64,000 bases of DNA from Synanceia verrucosa (Eukaryota; Chordata; Actinopteri; Perciformes; Synanceiidae): positions 19,413,335-19,477,334 of the forward strand of contig CM056562.1 in NCBI GenBank assembly GCA_029721515.1. Direction: 5' to 3'. A program made the position numbers and the translations under genes. This document shows, in pieces, positions 35,102-48,310 of this stretch. Below the pieces are notes generated by a model. The model saw only the letters and a list, made by a program, of their open reading frames with translations. It was not told the DNA's origin and did not search any database. The stretch's first letter is position 1. Every line of letters begins with the position of its first letter.

Positions 35102-38100
35102 CATTCATCTGCATATCTGTCTGCATGTGTTGTGCACACACTCTGCAAGTGAACCCGTCTGTGTGTGTGTGTGTGTGTGCTTTTCGTAGGCTTGTGTGTT
35201 CTTTTGTTTTGCTCCGGGTTGCTGGGTGATGGGACCAGCTGGAAGGGCTGAAGCCATTCACTTCCCTTCTGCTACCCTGAAGGCAGCCAGCAGGCAGGGA
35301 GGAAGGCAGGGAGGCAGGGAGGGGGTCGGATGAATGAAATGGAGGAGAAAAGCGAGGCAGAGGTGGATTGGGTGGTGGTAGTGGTGGTAGTGGGGGTGTT
35401 TCTAACTTATCGCAGAGATGGAGAGAGTGACTGCTATCAGATGAAATGGAAAGAGAGTGAAAGCAGAGGGGTGAGGAAGTTTTTTGTTTTCTTTTTTTTG
35501 AACATCGCTCGGAGTGAATGAAGAGATTCATGAAGGAAAGGCGGGGGGAGGAGTGTGTTGGTCTGAATCATGATAGATCAGCGGCGCTGACTCAGCCAGT
35601 CTGGACTGGCGTGGGAGGGCAGCAGCAGGGGAAGAAGTAACCTGTTACTGCGCATGGATTACTGTAATCAGATTACCCTTTTCTATCAACACAGAAAAAC
35701 ACATTGGCGCGTAAATGGTGTCCATAGCAGTGTATGTGTTACAACTAAAGAAGAGACACCATGATCTGTCACAGTGAGGTTGTGTAACTTCTGTTGAACA
35801 CTGTGGCCGCAAGTGACAATTATAGGAAAGTGATGAATGCTAAAACACTGAGCAGTCACAGCAAAGTCAGAGAACAGCAGTATCCATTTAAAGTTGGCTA
35901 ACATTAGCCGCCAGAAGCTACAGGTCAGAACAAGTACGGCAACAAAACCCCTGTTGTGTGTATGACGGAGAGGCGCTGCTTTTCATCCCTTAAGGGAAAA
36001 GTACAGGGAAATGTGTAGTGTAACATTAGCATTAAGGTAGCTCCTAACAGCAAAACCTCAGCGTAAGCCACTGAATAGACAAGTTTAATGTGTTTTTGCT
36101 GAATTACTTTTAATTAAACCTCATCAAAATTCATTTATCAAAGGAAGAATGTGTCCAGAATTTACTTAGTCTCATAACTTTGGTCAATGTTGTTACTTTT
36201 AAAGGGACAAAATTTGGTAGAAATAGGAAAATAGACTTAAGTGCCTGCTTGAAAGCATTAGTGGCATTGCAGTTGGACTTAAATGAATGAAAGAATGATA
36301 AAAATCAGCATAATGGAGATTACACCCTGCTTACCTGACCAGGACCTGTGTAGATGGGATGTGATTGATTACAAATTTACAATTTATAGTTAAAAAGAAG
36401 AATCATATGGTAATTAGGATAGTTTCACACAAATGTTGAATAGGGTAAAAATGATGAAGACATTTTGGACAGATGGATGTAAACTGCTGGTCGGCTGAGG
36501 CGTACAACTGTGAAAATGTTTTCTTTTCTTTTGTCTCTCATTTCGTACTTCTAGCACATTGTTCTGGCCGTATCTCTGATAAAAAAACTGAACAAAAAGC
36601 GGCACCACAGGGGGAGAATAGCTCTCTGTGGATGTTGTGGCTGGAGAGGTTTGTCAAAAGACGCAGCCAGAGGGCAGAAAAATGGAGGAAAGAAAGACGG
36701 ATAACCAGCTAAACTGTAGTCGCTGGCTGATAGTCCCTGAAGCTGAAGCGCTGCTTCCTTGTGCCGTGACTTGTGAGTCGACGCGCTTTCTCTTAAAGAT
36801 TAATGACCTTCCTGTTTTCAGCTACAGTATCTCTCTCCACAGAGTTTTCACTGCAGTTCAGTTTCACTTGATGTGCACTTTAAACGCTGCAGAATTTATA
36901 GTTTGAGGCGAGAGAGAGAAGGCAAGAATGCACACACACACGTAATGATAAAAAAATGAGCACACGGCAACTATTATTACTCTCTCTACTACTATGATTG
37001 TCACTTTTACTGCTTATAACACCACTTCCAGTGCTTCCTCAACTACAGCAACGCTTCACTCCCATTCCCTGCTGCTCAGAATGGAGCTAACTTGTGACCC
37101 AAAAAGAAAAATGGTGGGAACTGAATGCGTCATCAATGCATATTTGTTGAGTTTTCAGTGGACAGAGGTATCTGTGTCTAGAGCTGGACTACTACTGAGT
37201 TGTCCTGCTGGGATGTGTCACCCTCACCACACATTAGAGGATGAGAATGAACCTTTCCACACAGCCCCAAGCCATTAAAACATACAGCAGACTACTGTAC
37301 TGAACGCATAAGGTGGTTATTATTACAGCGTCTCATAGTCTCCTTGACTGCCTTAATCAATTTGCATGAACTCAACTTTACACTTTACTTACTCAAATCT
37401 TTTACTGTGTTTGCTTTCAAATCAAGGAGTTTGTCATCTAATACGATTTAGAATCACTGCTTATTTTTTACACAATGATCTGGTCGCCTGACACAACAAC
37501 ATGCCAGTAAAGTCAGTGAATAGATATGAAACAAGGAAAACAGTAAAAAAAAAATGGACTGAAAAGAGAGACAGAGCGAGAAAGAGAACAACAACTTCTT
37601 TCCTGTAAGTCACCTGACACTGGAGGCGTCACACAGCCACGAGTAAACACACCTCCCTCTGTCTCCTTCTCTGTATTTCTGTCTATAGGTCACCCATGTT
37701 CTTAGTCCAGGCCTCTTCTTGTAAAATGAAAAGTTAAGTCTGGAGCGCTCTCAGTTTCTGTTCAAAGACATACTGTATTTCTGTAAAATCCTGTCTGGAA
37801 CAGGAATGAATTTTACATCATGATGATTCAAAGGTTTTTTAAAAAAAGATGAGACAGGTGCTTATATTTTTGATCCCATGAATAGCCCCAAAAAACTGGT
37901 CCCAGTAAAGTCCCAGTCCACCATAAGTGAGCCTAAGTGAGTGCTTTGACTGTCAAATGATTAATATTACACCAAAGCCTGGTGGTTGCTGATAATATTC
38001 AGCTCAAGATTAATGATCTCACATCAAATACTGCTTTCTGGAAATCTCAAGTTAGAATGATGTGTGGTGAAATGAGATAATGGCACATTTAAATCCAGAT

Positions 38101-39530
38101 GATCTTGAGATAACATTTTTTAATATGTGGAGACAACTAATTAAGCTGTAATCTTGTCATGGACTTAAAAAATAAATAAAAGCACTATTAGTCATCTTGA
38201 CATGATGAAGGGCTTTCTCTAGAAAAAAAACGAGTATGAGGGCAAAAGCTTTCCACTGCGCTGAGCTTTTGAGTAAATTTGAGTAAAAATAGGACATTAA
38301 GAGGCTTCCTGAGGGGGGAATAATTGTTTTCTTCTTGTGTTTTCTATAAAAGATAAGAGTGTAGGTTTAAATATGATTAGGATTTTAATGTATGCTCTGT
38401 AATGAATAAAACATTTTTTAATAAAATGAAAGTCTGCAGGATTTTAAAACTATGATGAGTATTTTTGTCATTTTTAACAGTGTTGTGCGACTGTGTTTGA
38501 AAGACTTTGTGTTGTATGGATTGTGTAACTGTAAGACAACCAGCACTAAATCAATATTTTGGTATGAGGACGTTTAGAAAACACCATGCTGGCCTTTGCC
38601 TGGTTAGCACAGTTTATTTGGGTTGGTGAGAGCAGTGGAATAAATCCATAATGCAGACTGAGGCTGGTGTGGTCGATGTGAAAGAAAATGAACCGACCGA
38701 CCGCAGGATTTTGGGACATTAGATGTGTGATTTCAGAAAGCCTGTTAAAAAGTGAGATTGTGATCCCACAGTTTTGCCTCTTGAAAACTTCCAGGTCGCC
38801 TACATTAAGGAAAGCAGCTGCTGAGTGTCCCAGCAGGAGTGTGAATACTCTGATCATCACAAGGAGCCACCAGTGTGCAGGTTTGAGTCTGTGCACCACG
38901 GCTTCATTTTGGAAACATATTTGACTAAAACAGCAGCAGCACCGCAGGAGGCCGTCTTCCTCTGCTTACTTGTACTTCCCCTTTGTGAAGTGCGCGAGTC
39001 AAGGCACTTAACGAGTGTTTGAAGTCTCCATGTAATTAGCAGAACAGGGGGATTGTGAGACGTGTAGGGAGGGAAGGGAGACTGTGTCCAGCTTTGAATT
39101 AAAATGGTAAAATGGTGGCACCGATCATGATGTGTCCTGTGAGACAGAGCAGGGCAATGATGGACACTGATAGAGATACAAAGAGGGAGAATAGGAGGAG
39201 GCAGAGACAGAGGGAAAGAAAGCAGATGGGTGTTTTGTTGTTTCCCCTCCCTCCCTGTCTCTGCTGGGCTGGAGTGCCGCACCCATGTCTAATAGTATTA
39301 ATAATATTCTCTCCCCAAATCTGCCAGCACTCATGGACACACTTTCACTGCTTTTACTCTGTGAAGCTCTTCTTCTTTTAAGCCTAATGTTTGTTAAAGA
39401 GCACCGATCTCAACTTTTCCAGTCCGGATACCTGAGTTTTAGGTGTTGTGTACTTGATAAAACATCATCTAAATTGATTGGAAATATTGTTGAATTATAA
39501 ACCTTTTTAAATGAAAACAGGAATATATGT
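34000..39530. other. intergenic, simple repeats only
   Basis: No gene was recognised. GT runs at 35073-35101 and 35160-35179, G-rich (GGGTGG, GGCAGGGAGG) tracts at 34930-35330 and a purine-rich stretch to 35530 account for the longer open frames here. Confidence 0.5.
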
Positions 39531-39634
39531 AGTTTATAAATTAGAACTGTCGAAATTAGCTTGTTAACGTAATTAATCAGTGTTAAGCGTTAACTTGCGC
39601 AATGGTGCAAACTGTCTAAAATCCATTGCAAGTA

Positions 39635-39722
39635 TGTGTGTGTATATATATACGTGCATGTATGTATATATGTATGTATATATACAGTATATACAGTATA
39701 TATGTTTATATATATATAATCT
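39635..39722. repeat. TA/TG-rich microsatellite
   Basis: Degenerate TATG/TATA repeats. Confidence 0.8.
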
Positions 39723-40520
39723 ATATATAATCTTAAGAAAAATATAGGATAATAATAAAATTTAAATAAAATAAATTGAAAACGGATCAGTCCTTTCATA
39801 TATGTGTAAAAAAACAGTAAGCTGGTGTGATGGGAGGTCAATATTTTATATATAATTGATCATAAAACACACAGTATGTGTTTAAGTAATAATGTAGTAG
39901 TAGTATAAGTGTTGTCCTCACTATAGTCGTAATAGTGGTGATGGTCATATTGCAGCAACAGAAACAGTAAAAAAAAGTGGCAGATTACTAAGATAGTAGG
40001 TGCTACTGCAAGCTATTAACCATGTTGCATTGTGTCTATTAATTCCTTAACGGAGTCAATGAAATACTGCTGGCAGTGGGCAGATTTTACTCAGTCAGAT
40101 AGAGGACATGATCTATCGTTCACGTAGCTGAAACTGATGAGTAACAGAGTAACGCACAGACTATGAATCAGTCATTCCAGTTCTGTGTGTGTGTGTCATC
40201 CTGGCATGTTTCTGCTTGTGTGTGAATTTATAGACCCTGGTGATATAAAAATGCATGTGTGTGCTGTCACAGTGAGTATTAACGGTACATGATGGTCAGC
40301 GAACTATTTCTGGCGACCGTTGTAGTCCGGTGCTTTGCCACCCGAATGTGCAATACGGTGACGGATGGAAGCAACATGTTGCGTTGTGTAACTGTACTGG
40401 GTGATGATGGGAGCAAGTGAACTCACCATGAGTCAAGTTCACACTGAGAGTGACATAAACAACCTCAGTACACATGTCAGTACAGTAGAGCTGGTTTTAT
40501 TGTGTGACCTGTTCTCTGTT

Positions 40521-41043
40521 ATATACTCAACAACAGAAGAAATGCAAGTTTTATAAAGTGAATTCTAGTTGTTGCTGTAGCAGCGAATGTGAAAATGCTT
40601 GTTTGGACAAAAGGTTGTGTGTGAATGGTAACGTGCCAAAAATGCAGTAAGTGTGTGTTGTGATGGTCAGATTAACGGAGGTGTGGTCAACCCAGACGAC
40701 TAGAGCACCGGCGTATGAAAATAGGATTGGCACTTTGTCTACCCAGCCTGCATAAAATGGGAAAACATTCATTTCTCTAGGTGCTTTTGTAATGATGCCA
40801 CGACTGACGCAAATCCAACATGAACGTGCTATTAGAATGCTGAGTGCCAGCATGAGAGTGCCCGATGTTGCAAGGGCAATGAACGTTCATGAATCACCAA
40901 TTAGTCGTCTCAGAACCAGATTCCATGCCACGAACAGCACTTCAGATCGTCCACGCAGCAGCAGACCACGTGTGACGACCAACAATCAGGATCACCTTAT
41001 CCGTCTTTGCCATCTCAAATTCCGACATTCATATATAAGTTAG
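40521..41043 (+). mobile_element. Tc1/mariner-type transposon fragment, 5' part
   Basis: TATACTCAACAACAGAAGAA near 40521 resembles the terminal repeat of fish Tc1-like elements. An open frame at 40792-41043 encodes the N-terminal helix-turn-helix of a Tc1-type transposase (LTQIQHERAIRML, then NVHESPISRLRTRF and a basic DRPRSSRPRVTT). The frame then fails and no catalytic DDE/D core follows, so it is dead. This is a different family from the remnants at 8.4 and 41.1-42.2 kb. Confidence 0.75.
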
Positions 41044-41139
41044 ACACACACACTGAGCTCCCAGTGCTGCTGCATGCTGCCTCTGTTTCACCGGCGATGT
41101 TTTGTCGCCTTATGCTGGGAAAGTCGGGGGACGGATCGG

Positions 41140-42186
41140 CGTCACTATGGACCCCTGAAGGTGTGCTGTGGTACCTGACTCCTTTCTATCTTCAGCAGCA
41201 ATAACTTCTCTGGTCTGTTGGATCAGACCACCAGGACTAGGGCTGTGCGATATGAACACAATTCTATATCCCGGTATAGCCAAGTTTACTTTCCATTGTG
41301 CTCTCCTCCATCTCCTCTGCGGCATAATCCCTTACATGCTTTTATTCTGAAGGCTTACTTTGAGAGTGACCGGAAGTCCAGCTGTGTTTGCGCTTTTTTA
41401 CTATGCAGTTTGCCTGCTAATAAAGATGAGTTTTACGCGGTAATACATCATTCACACGCAACACGACGTCCTCCATGCTGCTTTACCTCTGTTTACTCCC
41501 GAGCTACAACTGCCACAAACCTGTCCTTACGGGTGACGTGAACATGCTACCACAAAGCAGTAGCGTTGCTGCGGTCGCAGTAGCCATCATACTATTATGT
41601 CTATGCTTCATATAATATATACGTTTTGAACTCACATGGCACATTTGGATTATCCAGCGGTCATTCTGACGTTGAGTTGTGCTATACACTGCGTATCTAA
41701 ACCACAACCGGAGTAACGTTAACGTAGCAACAGAACTAACTAAGTAGCTGCATGTTAAAATTATGATATAAACAACAGAGGCTTATATGGTACGGTAGAC
41801 ATTTTTATACCGCACTACGATATATATCGTAATATCGCACAGCTCTAACCAGGACCAGCCTTCACTCCCTACCTACATCAATGATCCTTGTCCTGTCATG
41901 ACCCTGTCTCTGGTTCACCACTGGTCCTTCCTTGGACCACTTTTGATAGATCCTGACCACTGCAGACCAGGAACACCCCACCAGAGCTGCAGGTCTGGAG
42001 ATGCTCTGATCCAGTCCTCTAGACATCACTGTTTGGTTCTTGTTGTCAGACTCCCTGAAATCCTGACGCTGGAACATTTTTCCTGCTTCTGAGGACTAAA
42101 TGTCGCCTTTTATATCCCAGGAGCCATGATAGAGAGATAATCAGTGTTATTCACTTCACCTGTCAGTGGTCATAATGTTATATCTG
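41140..42186 (-). mobile_element. Tc1-like remnant interrupted by a hAT element
   Basis: The parts outside 41238-41847 match the remnant at 8390-8731. On the minus strand, 41862-42077 reads a Tc1-type transposase N-terminus (LVGCSWSAVVRIYQKWSKEG, then a basic RQGHDRTR). The right end carries CTGTCAGTGGTCATAATGTT. There is no catalytic core. Confidence 0.8.
41238..41847. mobile_element. non-autonomous hAT element with 8 bp TSD
   Basis: The element starts TAGGGCTGTGCGATAT and ends ATATCGCACAGCTCTA, inverted ends with one mismatch. It is flanked by a perfect 8 bp duplication ACCAGGAC (41230-41237 and 41848-41855), the hAT hallmark. At 610 bp it has no transposase. It is nested in the Tc1 remnant, so it is the younger insertion. 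Confidence 0.9.
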
Positions 42187-42835
42187 ATCGCTGTAAGTGA
42201 TGACTGTTTTCATAGTACATGTTTGGAAACAACTATTTAGGCCTTCATTATGGTTTCATTGTATAAACTGTTGTGCTTTTAACAAAAAATACAGAAAACA
42301 AGAGGCAGATTTTGCACAGCGAGGGAAATAGATAGATATGTAGATAGATGGAGGGGGGTGGATGTGGTGGGAGCTGCTCTTCAGTTGGTGTTGCTATGGC
42401 CCTGCCCTCCCTGCTCACTGAGCCATTTCCTGTTTTTGACCTGAAATCTTTATTTAGAGCCATCCCTCCTCGCTGCTCAGAATTCATGAGTCAACTCAGA
42501 GTCCAGAGAGATGAACGCAGGACTAAAATCAGATCTCCATTCACCACAGAAGCTGTGAATGCACGCACACACAGAGCTACTAACCAGCTTGTTATAGACG
42601 CATCCTCCAGCCGAGGCTTCATTCAGGCTGTTTGCATGATGATGGCGAGTCGGCGACATATTGAGAGCTTCTGTTGCCAAGAATAACAGAATATTCCTGT
42701 CTTTTATTTCACTTTCAATTAAATGTGCTGTTTGCACTGATTTAGCTGAGTCAGTTTAGCCTTTCATTTAAATCAAAATCTCATGTCATGCTGTCCATGG
42801 ATTTTTATGTCATGCAACCATTAACTGACGTTGAA

Positions 42836-42845
42836 TTTAAGGTCC

Positions 42846-42901
<56 letters not shown>

Positions 42902-43264
42902 CAGATTTAAGTACAACATAAATACTGTGATAGTACAAGAAACTGAACATTTGAAACTTTGTAAACATTCTGATATTGTCCCAGGTTATTATTGCTTATT
43001 CGTGTATTTATTGTTATTATTATATGTGAATGTCAGCTGACAGGAAGTAAATATGGACCTACTCTGTTGCCAAGCAACGTAGTTTCATTGAGATTATCTA
43101 AAAACAGAGTGTTTCAGACAGAGGGTGACTAAGGGCATATTCCAGCAGACAGTTTTAGGAAAGTAAAGTTTTTTTTTTAAACATTAAAGCATGAAAACAT
43201 GTTCTAGTAGAAACATAAAACACCAGTATGAACGTGAAAATAGGCAATCATACAGGACCTTTAA
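42836..43264. mobile_element. MITE-like element with internal (TA)n
   Basis: The left end TTTAAGGTCCTAT is inverted at the right end (ATACAGGACCTTTA). A pure TA run occupies 42850-42898 just inside the left end. There is no coding capacity. Exact ends and target duplication are uncertain. Confidence 0.55.
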
Positions 43265-43989
43265 AGTCGTATCAGATTATTGTCTCTGAAACATGTCTTA
43301 CATCTTGGAAAATAAGTGATGAAAACATGTGAGAGGACAACCAGCAATGTTGTTTTTAATGGCTCCATGATGTACTGGAACCATCATTAGCATGACCCCT
43401 CCTCTAACACTTTCTGAAAACTACAGCAGGTAGCATCAGTGGTCACTTACTCACCAGTTGTCTGCCCCACTGTGACGAATCCCCACTGTCAAGATTGTTA
43501 GCGTCCCTCGTAAATGGAACTTTTCATTGATGTAAATGGTATACAGTTATGACAACAAAGTGCCAGAGGTTGAATAAACTCTGAACAAATAAAATTTGTT
43601 GTGCACTTTCTGGTTTGATCTGATCTTTATATTGTTCACCATGAAACACTGTTTTCCACCCTGTAAAGAGGAGAAACAGATGCAGTTCAGTCATGTAAAC
43701 ACTGGACTCAGTAGATGAAAATATTTGTGACAGCAGGTTGATCAAAGCTTGTCTGGATGGGAGGCTTGCTGTGATTGTGAGTCTATCAGTGCACAACTGG
43801 GTGAGTGTGCAGCAGGGGGCATCAGGGACACAAACGGTCTGGGATGCCCATTTTCTGCCCTGCTCCACTGGTGGTTTTGTCTGTTTGGAGCAGACTCTGC
43901 TGGGTTTTGTTTCAGTTTACCGGACATCTTCCTACCATCTGCTGCTGGGCAGGATGGCACCTTCAGTCCCACACTCAGTTCTGGGGCCA

Positions 43990-44470
43990 CCCAGTTTATA
44001 CTAGAGTTGGACTTCAAATTAGTTTTTATTTTATTTTTTATTTACTTAATTTAAGTTTTTATTTAGTTGTAGTTAGTTGTCAGAGTGCGTTTGCTACTTT
44101 TAGTTACATTTAATTTCACAGTAGATTAATCTTTATTCTTTTTTTGCTAAGACCTGCTATAAAGTCTCCTATATGCATAAATGTTTAATCTTTGCACTAC
44201 TTTAGTGAAGCAACTGCAGCGCACACCATTTCCTGGAAGGTCAAATCCATATTTTCCCATTTTATTTTTTATTCATTTTTTAAATCAGGAAATATTGCTT
44301 CAGCTTTAGTTTTAATCAGTACTTAATATTAGTTTTTATTTTATTTTTGCTATTTAAATGTTTGTTTAGCTGTAGTTAGTTGTCAGTGTGTTTACATTTC
44401 TTTTCATAAATTTAGTTTTAAAGTAAAGTTTTTTTCTTTTTATTATTTTTCTGAAATTAATTTTAATTTT
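43990..44470. repeat. internally repeated AT-rich segment
   Basis: The block TTAGTTTTTATTTTATTTT, followed by GTAGTTAGTTGTCAG, occurs at about 44020-44085 and again at about 44330-44390. It is probably a decayed transposon end or a local duplication. Confidence 0.45.
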
Positions 44471-44699
44471 TATTCATTCTATCCGACGTGTAAAACGGCA
44501 GCAGATCCTAATAAAAATATCTCATAAGATGTGTTAAGTTAAAAACTTGTGGCTGTAATAATAAAGGCAGTGGTGGGGCCTGCATCCAGATGGAGTCCCG
44601 ATACAGCAGCTACAGCTTTTATTGTGAACATTTTCTCAAATGAACAGATTCTAAATGTTGTTAATGTTTAATCACATATTTTATACTGAGAGACAGACA

Positions 44700-45443
44700 T
44701 AGAGCGACAGAGACGGCGCGCGCGCGTGCATGTGTGGGCGGGGCTAAACTGACGCCGCCTCTTCTTCTCTGGGCAGCTGCTCGGTTTCAGCTTCTTCTGA
44801 TGCCTTCAAGAGCTCCTCGTAAACTTGCCATCCGTAACAAAATGGACCCTGCAGTGTCCATAATTACACCGTCGTGACATTAACAGGAGTGGAGTTGATG
44901 TTTTAAATTGTACCAAAAGTGGACAGTTTTAGGGAGGCCTTAACGACATCATCAGCTGTTTATTATTAATGAACACGTGAAATGCATCTAACCGACGTCT
45001 AGTTGTTGCTGTATTTTATTGTGTAGTGTTCTGTAAATGTCACAACTTTTATCTCCCACATTTGTTACGTTTCTCCATTCATAAATGCAACACTCACCAG
45101 TCCGTTAATGTCACACACGTTTGGACACAACGTTTGCATCGAGCAAAATCCGACCTATTTTATATAAAATCTGCCAAACCTAAAACGTAGTACCGGTCCG
45201 GGGCCACGCGTGCTATAATCATTGACTATTGGCTGCTAATGACATCGTAATCACACGTGTAGCTTGCCTGCTGTTATGTCCCACGGGCCCTGAAGGCAGC
45301 AGCCTCCCTGTAGTCCTGTCCTCCTATCAGCGCCATTGTGTGAGCGAGTCTCGGGCAGCGAGGACGGTCTGTCCCTCCGTAGCCGACGGGACTGTTTAAA
45401 TACCCTCCATGTTTCTCTCTCAAACTCCGGCGGACCTGGATGT
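44700..45443 (+). promoter_or_regulatory. sertad2: probable sertad2 promoter and noncoding exon 1
   Basis: CpG-rich sequence (GACGGCGCGCGCGCGTG, GGGCGGGGC near 44738, GCGCCATTGTGTGAGCGAG) ends at a strong donor, GGACCTGGATGTG|GTAAGACT at 45443/45444. The next good plus-strand gene start is the sertad2 coding exon, which opens with an acceptor and only 4 nt of 5' UTR, so an upstream noncoding exon is required. Assigning it here is inference from position, CpG content and the donor. A TTTAAATA lies near 45395. Confidence 0.5.
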
Positions 45444-47388
45444 GGTAAGACTCCCGTTTCTATCTTTGCCAGAGATAAAGTAAAACACGGTTAAAGGCAG
45501 CGTGACGTGTGTCTGTGTGAATAATAGACACGGTGGAGATGAACGAGTAGTAGCCGTGGGTCACTTTAATTGACGGGTCCGGTCGAAGAAAGTTTTTTTT
45601 TGTCCTTATTTATTTGTTATTGTTTATCAATACGTGTCCCTGCTATGCTGCTAGTGTCCATGCGTGCTTAAAGCTCAGTCATGTTTAAATAGTTTATCAC
45701 CACGGAAAGAAGTGTCCACTAAACTTTTTTTTTACCCTAAATACATAGATTGTTTTCCATAATACACTTACCCATATCCACGTATTTCTATAATAAGATA
45801 AATTAATAACTCCACTTATGTTTGCCTGTTCTGTTTTTTTGCTGTCATCACCAAGTAATGTCCCACATCTGGTTAAATTCTCCTGCATTAACTGTATTTG
45901 ACTCATGATACATATTTGGACATGAGTTGTTCACAACAACATCATGCTACGTCTCCAGTGTCTTTGTGTGAAGCGTGCTCTTGTAAACTTGTGAAGCTGA
46001 AGTAAAAAAGTGTTTTTGCAGCGGAAGTGGAAGTGATTTGCCTGTCCCAGTCTGTTGTGGCCTCTGTTTCGTAACATATATGCACCCAAACACAGCAGTG
46101 ACAGCATAGGCTCACTCCTGCAAACTGTTGACCAGCACCCTTAATATGGACTCACACCAGACCTCAGAGTCCTGCTTGAACCCCATCTGAGGAGCAGCCA
46201 GATGTGATGCACAGCTGCTTTTACTGTGCAGATATGAACAAGAATCCACAGAAAGAAGAGGCAGTACTCCAGGGTCCAGAAAACACATTGATTTAGAATA
46301 ATTTTCTGGAATATTTGGATAGATAATATGTAGTTATGTGATGTTATGAGATCATGACAAGTCTACACGCTACTTTAGCACATAGTATTCCCTCCAAATC
46401 CTCCCAGCTTGCAGCTGCTGTTTCAAACTCATTTCAAGGGGGAAAAAATAAGAAAAAAGAAAAAAATCTCTTATTCCAGCTTAAATTTGAATATTCTCTT
46501 TTCTTTTTTTCCCCCTCTGTGACAATAAACTGCACGTCTTTGAGTTGTGGACAAAACAAGATTCCCGGACGTCATCTTGAGAAACAGTGTTGAGTGTTTT
46601 GAGAAACATTTTTTCCCATATTCTGAGACTTGATAAATCGATCATGAAAATAACCTTTAGTTGTAACTTCAGTCTTTAGTTGCAGGACATTTTGTAGATC
46701 ATTCCAGACATTTTTCCTTAACATGAATATGACAGAATTTACAAAGAAATGCAAGTTCTGTTCCATCAGCTACCCAATGTGGGATGGTGTACTCTATAGC
46801 ACATACCTTTAGTGGTTGAATACCTATAACTAGTAACAGTACGCAACAGTAAAGCTTCAAGTGCAGTAATACGGACTGTACTGCATTCACTTGGATTATG
46901 CTTAAGTAGTAAGCGTGCTGCCTGCAGTAAAAATGATGACACTTGCAGCACTGGAGCTGATGCTGCTCTAACAAGGTGGGCACTGTGGTAATAAGGCCCC
47001 TACTGCTGTGATACACTGCATGCTGCAGTAATAAGGTAGATCCTGCAGTAGTAAGGTGGATACTACCATATACTCCGCCAGCAGCGAGCAGACACATTGA
47101 TGCTGTCGATTTTTGAGGCTCCTTCACTGGAAGTGTTGAGTTGTGTTTCCCCTCAGAAGAGGCTTGGTGGAAAGAGTGGAGCGCTCTACGGCGTGTCTGC
47201 TGACCTAAATCTGCTCTCTTCTGCCTCTTATTTATAGATGTGTGTGTGTGTGTGCATGCGCGTGTCAATACAATAATAACCAGAAATGTGGAGTTGCACA
47301 AACACACTTATTGCACATGTACAGTATGTGTAATTGGGATTCTGCAAAAGCGATGCATGAGGCTAGCTTTTTGTGAAACAGCGGATTG

Positions 47389-48310
47389 TTAGCCTGGGCC
47401 CACCCATACTTCCTGTGACGCTGCACAAAATTTCGCAACCAAATCAGTCTGGCCAAGTTTCCTATTCTTCAGTTTCAGATTCCCCCAGGAATGGGGGCCA
47501 ATGAAAATCTAGCATTTCAAACGGCGTGTTTAAGGCAATGATGCGCTGTTTCTTTGGCTCAAGCAGTTTCCGTCGCTACACATACGTCAGAGGAAAGAGT
47601 GGTCTGATTGGTTGAAGCTTCGTCCAGTAGCACCCCGTTGGCAAACCCGCTGTCCCCGCTGCAATCCAACTACCTCCGCTACCCCTGCTACCCTCCGTGA
47701 TCACGGCAACTCCACCACCCCAGCCGCAATGCTGCTACCCTCCTGATCACCGCAACCCCGCCGATCACTCCTTGTCCTCTGGCATAAAATGTGCAACACA
47801 GTATTTGGGTTTATAACTTGATTTGTGGCTATTGTTGAATAAAATCAATTCAACAGAGCAGCTTAAACAACTATGGACATTACTACATGAGGGGTGTGTG
47901 TGCTATAAGTATTTACTATGCAATGCTTCTGTCTTTTATGCAATCATGAGAAGTACTGAAACCTCAAAATAAATTATGATAATATGAAAACAACCCCCCC
48001 CCCGTCAGCTTTAAAACAGGACATTACTAAATATTACTGTTTATATTTCATATCAAACAACATATAGTCCTGTAACTTTCAACAGCAAATATGCAGAGAT
48101 AATTTTTTTAAATTTTTTTATTTAATATATTGCGGTGATAACGGTAATAAGCTCGACACTGCGGTAGGCATCACAACGACTGCAGCACCGCAGTATTGTT
48201 GTCATCCCAGCCCTAGACGCGGGTCAAGCCCGCCCTCTGAGACCTCGGTTTATAAGGCAGCTTGGCCAGACTACGCTCGCAGAGCTTTGTAGTCCTGATA
48301 GCCAGGCTAA
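47389..48310. mobile_element. non-autonomous TIR element, about 0.92 kb
   Basis: The element begins TTAGCCTGG and ends CCAGGCTAA, with CGGATTG duplicated at both sides (47382-47388 and 48311-48317; a following T also matches). Subterminal AGTCTGGCCAAG near 47446 is inverted near 48264 (CTTGGCCAGACT). Near 48175-48215 an inner end GCCCTAG suggests another hAT fragment nested inside. No transposase is seen. Confidence 0.7.

Noticed and set aside
44820..44870. ATG in the CpG-rich block as start of a protein
   Set aside because: The frame closes quickly, and it lies in what looks like the sertad2 promoter.
46699..47307. 202-codon minus-strand open frame
   Set aside because: Composition is repeat-like (His/Thr runs from a CA repeat) with no domain; no splice or promoter context.
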